This document shows positions 53,159 to 60,966 of a stretch of 64,000 bases of DNA, in pieces (the first letter of the stretch is position 1; every line of letters starts with the position of its first letter). The notes beneath the pieces are model-generated. The model was given only the letters and a program-made list of their open reading frames with translations. It was not told where the DNA came from and did no database searches. The stretch comes from Streptomyces sp. NBC_01268 (lineage in GTDB: Bacteria; Actinomycetota; Actinomycetes; Streptomycetales; Streptomycetaceae), in assembly GCF_036240795.1 (NCBI RefSeq), contig NZ_CP108454.1:3844001-3908000 (forward strand), given 5' to 3'. The translations under genes were made by a program, and so were the position numbers.

Positions 53159-54471
53159 TCGACGACCTCCTCACGCGGGACGGGGATGTACGCGGTCACG
53201 GCGTAGCCGCCCTCGTCGGTCGGCTCGGCCGTCATCTCGCCGTTGAGCATGGCGACCCGCTCCCGCATGCCGGTGATGCCGTGGCCGGCCCCCGGCGAGG
53301 GCTTCACCAGACCCCGCGCGGCTCCGTTGACGATCCGCAGCCCGAGGCCGCCGAGGACATGGCTGACCTCGACCTTCGCGCCGGCGCCCGGAGCGTGCCG
53401 CAGCACGTTCGAGAGGGCCTCCTGCACGATCCGGTACGCCGAGAGCTCCACGCCCTGGGGGAGCTCCCGCACGGCTCCGGTGACCGTCAGCTCCACGTCC
53501 AGACCGGCCTCGCGGACGTTGCCGACCAGGTGGTCGAGGTCGGCGAGGGTGGGCTGCGGGGCGTCCGGCGCCTCGTAGTCCTCCGCGCGGACCACGCCGA
53601 GGACCCGGCGCAGCTCGGTCAGGGCGGCCACGGCGTTCTCGCGGATGGTCACGAAGGCCTGCTCCAGCTCCGGCGGGGGGTTCTCGACCCGGTACGGGGC
53701 GGCCTCGGCCTGGATCGCGACCACCGACATGTGGTGGGCGACGACGTCGTGGAGCTCGCGGGCGATGGTGGTGCGCTCCTCCAGGAGCGTGCGCTTCGAA
53801 CGCTCCACGGCGGTCACCGACTGCTGGGCGGTGACCTCGCGGGCGGCCTCCCGGCGGACCTGGCGGACGGTGACGACGAGCAGGATCAACGCGGAGAAGA
53901 ACAGCAGCTGGGGGGAGTCGTTGGTGAGGCCGATGCCGAGCAGGAAGCTGGTGACGAAGGCGTATCCGGCGGTGATCAGCCACATCCAGCCGGCCGTGCG
54001 CGGCCGGGTGCGCAGGGCGACGACCGTGAGGACGACGAGGTGGGCGGCGAGGGAGTTCGGCTCCCACGGCCACATGCCCGAGGCGCCCATGTAGGCGAGG
54101 AACGGGGTCGCGGCGAGCGAGGCCCAGAACGCGAGCACCGGCCGTACGAGGGTGAGCAGCACCGTCGCGGTGGGGACGCCCGCGTAGAACATGCCGGTCA
54201 GGCCGCGGTAGCCGACGCTGCCGGTGGTGAAGCCGATGGCGAACACGATCACGGCGAGGCCGACGACCACGGCGTGCGGGAGCAGGCCGGCGTGGACCCG
54301 TATGGGCTTCGGGAGGAAGCGGGTCAGCCCGCGCTCCACGTCCATGCGGGGCAGCGGGCGGTAGGCGTTGGCACCGTCGAGGAGATCCGCCCGCAGACCG
54401 CCGAGCGCCTTCATCGTCAGGCGGAGCTCGGGGCTGCGGCTCGTTTCGGGGGTCTGGGTCGTCGAAGTCAC
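53155..54471 (-). CDS. Sensor histidine kinase (HisKA_3 family)
   Basis: A 438-residue sensor. Six or so transmembrane helices (residues 60-200) form the N-terminal input domain with only short external loops, so it may sense a membrane state. The phosphoacceptor is His241 in ARELHDVVAHHMSVV, followed by a HATPase domain (VQEALSNVLRHAPGAGAKVE, GAGHGITGMRERVAMLNG). It pairs with the response regulator at 52496-53158. The target is not evident from the neighbours. Confidence 0.93.
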   Translation of the reverse strand: MTSTTQTPETSRSPELRLTMKALGGLRADLLDGANAYRPLPRMDVERGLTRFLPKPIRVHAGLLPHAVVVGLAVIVFAIGFTTGSVGYRGLTGMFYAGVPTATVLLTLVRPVLAFWASLAATPFLAYMGASGMWPWEPNSLAAHLVVLTVVALRTRPRTAGWMWLITAGYAFVTSFLLGIGLTNDSPQLLFFSALILLVVTVRQVRREAAREVTAQQSVTAVERSKRTLLEERTTIARELHDVVAHHMSVVAIQAEAAPYRVENPPPELEQAFVTIRENAVAALTELRRVLGVVRAEDYEAPDAPQPTLADLDHLVGNVREAGLDVELTVTGAVRELPQGVELSAYRIVQEALSNVLRHAPGAGAKVEVSHVLGGLGLRIVNGAARGLVKPSPGAGHGITGMRERVAMLNGEMTAEPTDEGGYAVTAYIPVPREEVVE

Positions 54472-54574
54472 CCGACCACGGTACGGGTGGGCGGTGACGG
54501 GGGTCGTCCCGCTGGATGCGGATCCTCGGGGGTCCGCCTTGAGGACTACGGCGGGGGCGCGGGCCCGGACCGCG

Positions 54575-55444
54575 CTACCAGGCCAGCTGGGCGATCTCCT
54601 CCGCGACCACCGCGCACGCGTCCGCCGCCGGGTCGATGAGGGGGAAGTGGCCGGCGTCCTCCAGGAGGGTGAAGCCGACCGTCTCGCCCGCCTTGGCCGC
54701 CGCGTCGACGTAGGCCTCGGCGACGGCGGGCGGGACGACGGTGTCCTCGCGGCCCTGCACGACGGTCGTGGCGATGCCGGTCGGGAGGAGGAGCGACGGG
54801 TCGGCGAAGGCCGCGCGGGCGTCCGACTGGGCGGCTCCGCCCAGGAGTTGGGTCACCGCCCCGCCGCACACGTCGAGCTCGACGGCCCGCGCGAAGTGCG
54901 CGATCGGGGCGAGGGCGACCACCCCGCGCAGCGCGGGCGGGGCGGGCAGGCGCCAGGGGGAGCCAGCGGGCAGGACGTGGCGGGCGGCGGCCCACAGGGC
55001 CAGGTGGCCGCCGGCGGAGTGGCCGGTCAGGACGATCCGGCGCGGATCGGCCGCCGGGAGCGCCCGCGCCGCCAGGTCGGGGAGGGCGTCGAGGGCGGCG
55101 GCCACGTCGTCGAAGGTCTCGGGCCAGCGTCCGGCGACCGGTGCCGTGCCGCCCTGCCGGGGGATGTCGCCGCCGCGCCGGTACTCGACGTTCGCCACGG
55201 CGAAGCCGTGCCGGGCCAGGAAGTCCACGAAGGGGGTGAGGTGCTGCCGGTCGTACGGGCCGCGCCAGGCGCCGCCGTGCAGGGCGACCACGAGCGGCGC
55301 GCTCGGGCTCCCGTCGCGCGGGGCGTAGAAGTCGACGACCTGGTCGGGGTGGGCACCGTACGCGGCGGAGGCGTCCGGGGCGACGGCCGGGTGCGAGAGG
55401 GCCGAGGCCTCCTCGGCGGCGTCGCGCGCGGCGGGGTCCGGCAT
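54575..55444 (-). CDS. Alpha/beta hydrolase, probable kynurenine formamidase
   Basis: A 289-residue alpha/beta hydrolase with the HGGAW oxyanion motif (VVALHGGAWRGPYD) and the nucleophile in LTGHSAGGHLALWAA; the acid and histidine lie in VVQGREDTVVPP and LLEDAGHFPLID. This HGG-type hydrolase resembles the arylformamidases that deformylate N-formylkynurenine. Its place 94 bases downstream of kynA-kynU, on the same strand, fills the missing middle step between tryptophan dioxygenase and kynureninase. The assignment rests mainly on context. Confidence 0.8.
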   Translation of the reverse strand: MPDPAARDAAEEASALSHPAVAPDASAAYGAHPDQVVDFYAPRDGSPSAPLVVALHGGAWRGPYDRQHLTPFVDFLARHGFAVANVEYRRGGDIPRQGGTAPVAGRWPETFDDVAAALDALPDLAARALPAADPRRIVLTGHSAGGHLALWAAARHVLPAGSPWRLPAPPALRGVVALAPIAHFARAVELDVCGGAVTQLLGGAAQSDARAAFADPSLLLPTGIATTVVQGREDTVVPPAVAEAYVDAAAKAGETVGFTLLEDAGHFPLIDPAADACAVVAEEIAQLAW

Positions 55445-55538
55445 GCTGCTTCCAACCTCTCGGATACGGGGCCGAATTGGCCTGACCTGCGGGGACGGTA
55501 CCAGGAGTCCGGCACCCGCAGATCAGGCGATCATCCGA

Positions 55539-56768
55539 CTATGCCGAAGGCAGCTGCGCGAGGCTCTCCGCGGGGATGTCCGCGAGGACCTCCCCGAGCA
55601 CCCGCGCCGCCCGCCGTGCGTCCGCGAAGCCGACGTACAGCGGGGTGAAGCCGAAGCGCAGGATGTCCGGACGGCGCAGGTCGCCGACGACTCCGCGCCG
55701 GACGAGCTCCGCCATCACCGCCGGCGCCTCGGCGCAGCGCAGCGCGACCTGGCTGCCCCGCTCCCCGTGGGCCCCGGGCGTCACGGAGACGACGCGGCCC
55801 TCGGGGACGTACGCCTCGACGCACTCCAGGAAGAAGTCGGTGAGGGCGAGGGACTTGGCCCGCACGTCCTCGATCCGGACCCCGTCCCAGACGTCGAGCG
55901 CCGACTCCAGGGCGAGCGTCGACAGGATGTCGGGGGTGCCGACCCGGCCCCGGAGCGCGCCGTCGGCGGCCTCGTAGCCGGGGGTCATCCCGAACGGGTC
56001 GGCGTGCGAGTTCCAGCCGGGCAGCGGCGAGTCGAAGCCGGCCTGGTGGCGCTCGGCGACGTACAGGTACGCGGGCGAACCGGGGCCGCCGTTCAGGTAC
56101 TTGTAGGTGCAGCCGACGGCCAGGTCGACCCCGTGGGCGTCCAGGCCGACGGGCAGCGCGCCCGCGCTGTGGCACAGGTCCCAGACGGCCAGCGCGCCCG
56201 CCGCGTGGAGCGCGGCGGTGAGCCCGGGCAGGTCCTGGAGCCGGCCGGTGCGGTAGTCGACGTGGTTGACGAGCGCGGCGGCCGTGCGGCCGCTCACCGC
56301 GGCCGCCATGTCGGCCGGGTCGCACGGCACGAGGGCGTGCCCCGTCATCCGGGCCGCCGACTGCGCGATGTACCCGTCCGTGGGAAAGGTCGTCGCGTCG
56401 ACGAGGATCTCGTCCCGGTCGTCCCCGCTCAGGCGCGCGGCGGCGACGACGGCCTTGAAGACGTTGACGCTCGTCGAGTCGCCGACCACGATCTGCCCGG
56501 GGGCGGCGCCGACGATCGGCGCGATCCGGTCGCCGATCCGCTCGGGCGCGGTCCACCAGCCGGACTCGTCCCAGGAACGGATGCGCAGCTCGCCCCACTC
56601 GCGGGTGATGACGTCGGCCATCCGGGCGGGGACGTGGGCGGGCAGCGCGCCGAGCGAGTTGCCGTCGAGGTAGACGGTGTCGGCGTCGAGGGCGAACTTC
56701 TCGCGGTGCGCGGCGAGTCCGTCGGCCTTGTCGAGCTCCAGGGCCCGGTTCGCGAGGAGCTCAGACAT
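55539..56768 (-). CDS. kynU: Kynureninase
   Basis: A 409-residue PLP enzyme that cleaves kynurenine to anthranilate and alanine. The PLP lysine is Lys223 in VGCTYKYLNGGPG; VYLDGNSLGALP, SVNVFKAVVAAARL and WDLCHSAGALPVGLDAHGVD are diagnostic. The start ATG lies eight bases inside kynA (ATGTCTGA), so the two are translationally coupled. Length is normal. Confidence 0.95.
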   Translation of the reverse strand: MSELLANRALELDKADGLAAHREKFALDADTVYLDGNSLGALPAHVPARMADVITREWGELRIRSWDESGWWTAPERIGDRIAPIVGAAPGQIVVGDSTSVNVFKAVVAAARLSGDDRDEILVDATTFPTDGYIAQSAARMTGHALVPCDPADMAAAVSGRTAAALVNHVDYRTGRLQDLPGLTAALHAAGALAVWDLCHSAGALPVGLDAHGVDLAVGCTYKYLNGGPGSPAYLYVAERHQAGFDSPLPGWNSHADPFGMTPGYEAADGALRGRVGTPDILSTLALESALDVWDGVRIEDVRAKSLALTDFFLECVEAYVPEGRVVSVTPGAHGERGSQVALRCAEAPAVMAELVRRGVVGDLRRPDILRFGFTPLYVGFADARRAARVLGEVLADIPAESLAQLPSA

Positions 56769-57621
56769 GGCTGCGCGCCGTCCACAGCTCGGGGAACACG
56801 TTCTTCTGCGCGCGCTTCTCCAGCCAGGCCACGCCGGCCGAGCCGCCGGTGCCGGTCTTGGCGCCCATCGCGCGGCGGGTCGCCACCAGGTGGTCGTTGC
56901 GCCAGCGCCACACCAGCTCGGCGACGTCGCTCAACGCCTCGCCGAGCCGGACGAGTTCGGTGTTCTGGTCGGGGTCGGCGTAGATGCCGGCCCAGACCCG
57001 CTCGACCTCGGGGTGCGGCTCGTAGCGCTGCGCCAGGTCGCGGTCGAGGACCTCGGCCGGGACGGGCAGGCCGCGCCGGGCGAGCAGCCGCAGCGCCTCG
57101 TCGTACAGGCTCGGCTCCTGGAGCGCCTTCTCCAGCTCGGCGTGGACCCGGGGGGCGCCCCGGTGCGGCACCAGCATGGACGCCGACTTCTCGCCGAGCA
57201 GGAACTCCATCCGGCGGTACATCGCCGACTGGAAGCCGGAGCCCTCGCCGAGGGCGCCGCGGTAGGCGTTGAACTGGGCGGGGGTGAGCTGGGCGAGCGG
57301 CCGCCAGGAGTGGTTGAGGGCCTCCAGCTCGCGCACGGAGCGCTTGAGCGCGTCCCGGGCGACGGCCAGGTCGTCCTGGCGGAGGGCGCGGCTCGCGGTC
57401 TCCCACTCGTGGACGATCACCGTGAACCACAGCTCCATGACCTGGGTGGTGACCAGGAAGACCATCTCGCCCGGGTCGTCGGAGCGCAGGTGCTGGAGGT
57501 GGGTGAGGACGTCCGCCTGGACGTAGTCCTCGTACGGCGTGGTGCCCGCGAAGTCGAGGTTCGGGTCGTCAGTGACCGAACCGGCTCCGGAGGCATCGGG
57601 AGAACCTTGGAAGGTCGACAT
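56761..57621 (-). CDS. kynA: Tryptophan 2,3-dioxygenase
   Basis: A 286-residue heme dioxygenase that opens the indole ring of tryptophan to N-formylkynurenine. Family stretches are YEDYVQADVLTHLQHLRSDD, EMVFLVTTQVMELWFTVIVH, SVRELEALNHSWRPLAQLTP, YRGALGEGSGFQSAMYRRME and VWRWRNDHLVATRRAMG. The start at 57621 (MSTFQGSPD) has GAGGAG in front; an in-frame start further upstream lacks one. It opens the operon kynA-kynU-hydrolase, which converts tryptophan to anthranilate. Confidence 0.95.
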   Translation of the reverse strand: MSTFQGSPDASGAGSVTDDPNLDFAGTTPYEDYVQADVLTHLQHLRSDDPGEMVFLVTTQVMELWFTVIVHEWETASRALRQDDLAVARDALKRSVRELEALNHSWRPLAQLTPAQFNAYRGALGEGSGFQSAMYRRMEFLLGEKSASMLVPHRGAPRVHAELEKALQEPSLYDEALRLLARRGLPVPAEVLDRDLAQRYEPHPEVERVWAGIYADPDQNTELVRLGEALSDVAELVWRWRNDHLVATRRAMGAKTGTGGSAGVAWLEKRAQKNVFPELWTARSHV

Positions 57622-57738
57622 TTCTGTCTCCTCGATACGTACTTCCAGGTAGCGGTCCGCTCCTTTCCGCGTGCCGTCCGGCACGGGAGCCCCGGTCCCC
57701 TCAGGAGCCGTGCCTCGGCGCACGTGCTCCCACGCGCA

Positions 57739-58647
57739 TCATGACACGACCGGGCCGGTGATGTAGATCCCGTCTTCGTCATACGGATACGCATTCGAAC
57801 GGCAACCGTTCAGACCCTTGATCTGCTGCATCATCACCGGCGCCGGTCTGCCCGGACCCGGGCAGCCCAGGTGGTCGCGGATGCCGATCTCGTGCCCGAC
57901 CTCGTGGTTGATGATCAGGTGCCGGTACTCGGCGGGGGCGCCCGCGAAGGTCGGGGAGCCGAGCATCCAGCGCCGGAGATTGACCACGACGCCCGCAGTG
58001 GTCTCGCAGTTCAGTTCGCCGTGGGTGTCCAGACCGTTCTCCAGGCACAGCTTGTCGGCGGTGGCGGGGGTGGCGATCCGGATGACGAAGTCGGCTTCCC
58101 CGGAGACCAGTTGGAAGCGGCCACGGCCGTGCGCAGCCCAGCCGCGCGGGTGCGCCAGGATCCGCTGGATCTCGGCGGCGGCCTCGCGCGCGGAGACGTC
58201 GACGCCGTCCTCGACCTGCACGCGGTAGCGGCGCAACGCGCCCCCGGTGCCGGTGGGCGCGCCGGCGGCCTGCGCGGTGGTGAAGGTGCCGGGGCCCGAG
58301 CGGGGCACGACGGTCTTCTTCGGCGGCTTCTTCGGGCTCGGCTCCGGGGCCGGCTTCGGCGGGGGCTTCGGCGGCGGAGTGACCGGTTTCGCCGTGGTCG
58401 CGCGGGGGCTCGGCGGGGCGGTGGGCGGGGCGGCGTTGTCCGCCGGCTCTTCGCCGTTGTAGTGCGCGAGCGCGGCGCCCGCGCCCAGCGAGACCACGAT
58501 CAGCGCGAGCACCGGGAGGAGCAGCCTCGCTCCCCGGCCCCTTCGGCTCCGCCCGCGGCGGCGTCTCTGCGGCACGGCCCGTTTGCCCAAGACAGACTTC
58601 TCCCCTGCCGGGCCGGGGTGGGGCGAGGGGACCTCTGTACCGGCCAC
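57739..58647 (-). CDS. DUF3152 protein, secreted metalloprotease-like
   Basis: A 302-residue membrane-anchored protein: a basic N-terminus, one helix (RLLLPVLALIVVSLGAGAAL), a proline/lysine-rich linker (70-115) and an external DUF3152 domain. This contains the zinc-type motif HEVGHEIGIRDH at 248-259 (HExxHxxG with a further histidine). DUF3152 proteins are actinobacterial and uncharacterised; the motif suggests a metzincin-like peptidase. Cysteines CLENG, LNCETT, GCPG and NGCRSN probably form disulfides. It is transcribed alone. Confidence 0.85.
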   Translation of the reverse strand: MAGTEVPSPHPGPAGEKSVLGKRAVPQRRRRGRSRRGRGARLLLPVLALIVVSLGAGAALAHYNGEEPADNAAPPTAPPSPRATTAKPVTPPPKPPPKPAPEPSPKKPPKKTVVPRSGPGTFTTAQAAGAPTGTGGALRRYRVQVEDGVDVSAREAAAEIQRILAHPRGWAAHGRGRFQLVSGEADFVIRIATPATADKLCLENGLDTHGELNCETTAGVVVNLRRWMLGSPTFAGAPAEYRHLIINHEVGHEIGIRDHLGCPGPGRPAPVMMQQIKGLNGCRSNAYPYDEDGIYITGPVVS

Positions 58648-58770
58648 TCGGTACTGCGCGGTCCCGCAGGATCGTACCGGCCCCTTCGAACACCCTCGAA
58701 CGGCCGGCGGGGTCTGTCCGGAATTCCCCCGTCACGGGGACGGGGGACCGCCGGCGCGCCCGTACGGGCC

Positions 58771-59184
58771 TCAGCCCAGGGTGTCGGCCGCCGTCTGCGA
58801 GGAGTCCCGCAGGAAGGTGGAGCAGCGCTCGTACTCGTCCTTCTCGCCGATGTCGCCGGCCGCGCGGGCCAGGGCGTGCAGGGCGCGCAGGAAGCCACGG
58901 TTCGGCTCGTGCTCCCACGGCACCGGGCCGTGGCCCTTCCAGCCGTTGCGGCGCAGGGCGTCGAGCCCGCGGTGGTAGCCGGTACGGGCGTAGGCGTACG
59001 ACTCGACGACGTTGCCGCGCTCGTACGCGTCGTCGGCGAGCTGCGCCCAGGCGAGCGAGGAGGTCGGGTACTTCGCGGCGACGTCCGCCGGCGCGGTCCC
59101 GCCAGCCAGCAGCTCGCGCGGCTCCGGGTCGTCGGGCAGGTGGGTGGGGGCCGGTCCCCCCAGGAGGTTCTCGTGGATGGCCAT
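58771..59184 (-). CDS. DUF3151 domain protein
   Basis: A 137-residue soluble protein of the actinobacterial DUF3151 family, function unknown. Typical are MAIHENLLGGPAPTHLPDD, KYPTSSLAWAQLADDAYERG and VESYAYARTGYHRGLDALRR with NGWKGHGPVPWEHEPNRGFL. ATG at 59184 starts the family homology; the frame upstream is arginine/proline-rich shadow. Confidence 0.9.
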   Translation of the reverse strand: MAIHENLLGGPAPTHLPDDPEPRELLAGGTAPADVAAKYPTSSLAWAQLADDAYERGNVVESYAYARTGYHRGLDALRRNGWKGHGPVPWEHEPNRGFLRALHALARAAGDIGEKDEYERCSTFLRDSSQTAADTLG

Positions 59185-59235
59185 GGGGCCAGTCTGCCTC
59201 AGGAACCGCGGAGGCCCAGCCGGCGACGGCGGGAA

Positions 59236-59340
59236 GGGGGCCGGGGCGGGGGTGGGGGTGTCCGGACGTGGCGGCGCCCGTAACGAGCGGAGCGACGTGA
59301 AGGTCGCAATCCGGACACCCCTCCCCCCGCCCCGGCCCCC
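59236..59340. terminator. Large hairpin between DUF3151 and the efflux gene
   Basis: Arms 59236-59266 and 59310-59340 are inverted copies at 29 of 31 positions around a 43-base loop. It lies about 80 bases after the stop of the leftward efflux pump gene and can end its transcript. Confidence 0.75.
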
Positions 59341-59421
59341 GCACCACCCACGGGCGAGACGGCCCCCAACCGGCCACGAGGGAAGAAGCCCCCGACCGGC
59401 CACGCCCCCCACACACCCTGC

Positions 59422-60864
59422 TCAGGCCGCCCGCTCCGCCCCCGGATCCAGCGGCGGCGACGTCACCCCGCAGTGGTAGCGGCACTCCGGGTGGCAGGTC
59501 AGCGGGGGCGGCGGACGGACGATCGCCCAGGCCAGGAGGGCGCCCGCGACCAGGAGGCCCGCGCACAGCGGCATCGCCTTGCGGAAGGTGTCGCCGAACT
59601 CCTCCGCCGAGCGGTACGCCTCCGGGCCCATCCCCGTCAGCGCGGGCAGCGCCGCCACCGCGAGCAGGCCCGCGGCCCGAGCCGCCGCGTTGTTGATGCC
59701 GCTCGCCAGACCCGCCCGGGTGACCGGCACCGAGGCCAGCACCGTCGCCGTCAGGGGGGCGACCAGGGTCGTCATGCCCAGGCCCAGCACGAGCATCGCG
59801 GGCAGCACGTCCGTCACGTACGAGGCGTCCTCCCCGACCCGTAGCATCAGCAGCATCCCGGCCGCGCACAGCAGCGGCCCCACGGTGAGCGGGAGCCGGG
59901 GCCCGGTGCGCTCGCCGAGCTCGCCCGACTTCGCCGAGCCCAGCAGCATCAGGACCGTCGTCGGCAGCATGGCCGTCCCGGCGGCGAGCGCCGAGTAGCC
60001 GGACACCACCTGGAGCTGGAGCGCGGCCAGGAAGAAGAAGCCGCCGAACGCGCCGTACACGCACAGCGTCACCAGGTTGACCGCCGTGAAGAGCCGGGAC
60101 CGGAACACCGAGGGCGGCGCCATCGCGTCCTCGCCGCGCCGCCGCTCCACCACCACGAAGGCGGCGCCGAGGACCGCCCCGGCCACACCCGCCCACCAGG
60201 TCTGCGCGATCAGCGCGTACGTCACGAGCGCGAGCGCCGAGGCGCCCAGGACCGCGCCGAGCACGTCGAAGCGCCCGCGGGCCGTCTCGTCGCGGGACTC
60301 GGGGACGTGCCGCAGCGCCACCGGCACGCAGATCAGCGCGAGCGGCACGTTCAGGAAGAAGACCCAGCGCCAGCCCGGCCCGTCCACCAGCCAGCCGCCC
60401 ACGAAGGGCCCGACGGCCGCGCCCACGCCGCCGAAGCCGGACCACAGGCCGACCGCCTTGGCCCGGTCGTCCTCGTGGAAACTGGCCTGGATCAGCGCCA
60501 GCGAGCCGGGGGTGAGCAGCGCACCGCCGACGCCCTGGAGGGCCCGCGCGGCGACCAGGACGCCCGCGTTCGGGGCGAGCCCGCACAGCAGCGAGGCCAC
60601 CGCGAACCAGACCACGCCGATCACGAAGACCCGCCGCCGCCCGTACCGGTCGCCGAGCGAGCCGCCGAGCAGGATCAGCCCGGCCAGGGTCAGCATGTAG
60701 GCGTTGACGGTCCACTGCAGGTCGGCGATGTCGGCGCCGAGGTCCTCGCCGATGTGGGGCAGGGCGACGTTGACGACGGTCGAGTCGAGCAGCGCCATCC
60801 CCGAGCCGAGGACCGTGGTGAACACGATCCAGCGCCCCGTACCCGAGGCGAGCCGGATGTCCAT
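59422..60864 (-). CDS. DHA2-family MFS efflux pump
   Basis: A 480-residue transporter with about 14 transmembrane helices, the DHA2 drug:H+ antiporter type. Motif D1 is ALLDSTVVNVALPHIGEDLG, motif A LGGSLGDRYGRRRVFVIGV and motif C GFGGVGAAVGPFVGGWLVDG. After the last helix the tail carries CHPECRYHCGV, a cysteine/histidine cluster seen in some Streptomyces members that could bind metal. It likely exports antibiotics or other drugs. Its regulator is not adjacent. Confidence 0.92.
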   Translation of the reverse strand: MDIRLASGTGRWIVFTTVLGSGMALLDSTVVNVALPHIGEDLGADIADLQWTVNAYMLTLAGLILLGGSLGDRYGRRRVFVIGVVWFAVASLLCGLAPNAGVLVAARALQGVGGALLTPGSLALIQASFHEDDRAKAVGLWSGFGGVGAAVGPFVGGWLVDGPGWRWVFFLNVPLALICVPVALRHVPESRDETARGRFDVLGAVLGASALALVTYALIAQTWWAGVAGAVLGAAFVVVERRRGEDAMAPPSVFRSRLFTAVNLVTLCVYGAFGGFFFLAALQLQVVSGYSALAAGTAMLPTTVLMLLGSAKSGELGERTGPRLPLTVGPLLCAAGMLLMLRVGEDASYVTDVLPAMLVLGLGMTTLVAPLTATVLASVPVTRAGLASGINNAAARAAGLLAVAALPALTGMGPEAYRSAEEFGDTFRKAMPLCAGLLVAGALLAWAIVRPPPPLTCHPECRYHCGVTSPPLDPGAERAA

Positions 60865-60966
60865 GCCTGCATGGTCCCGCGAACGCCGGAGCCCCGCCCA
60901 CCGGAACGGTGGACGGGGCCCGTCACTGCGTGTCTCCCGGCCCGCTTCCCAGCGTGCCGGACGTGC

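Noticed and set aside
49464..53174. Very long open frame on the minus strand (about 1230 codons)
   Set aside because: It crosses real genes on both strands, has arginine/proline/glycine-rich translation and is a GC-composition shadow; it only keeps real sequence where it overlaps coding frames of other genes.
57779..60901. Minus-strand frame of about 1040 codons spanning three genes
   Set aside because: It is out of frame with the DUF3152, DUF3151 and efflux pump genes and has arginine-rich composition.
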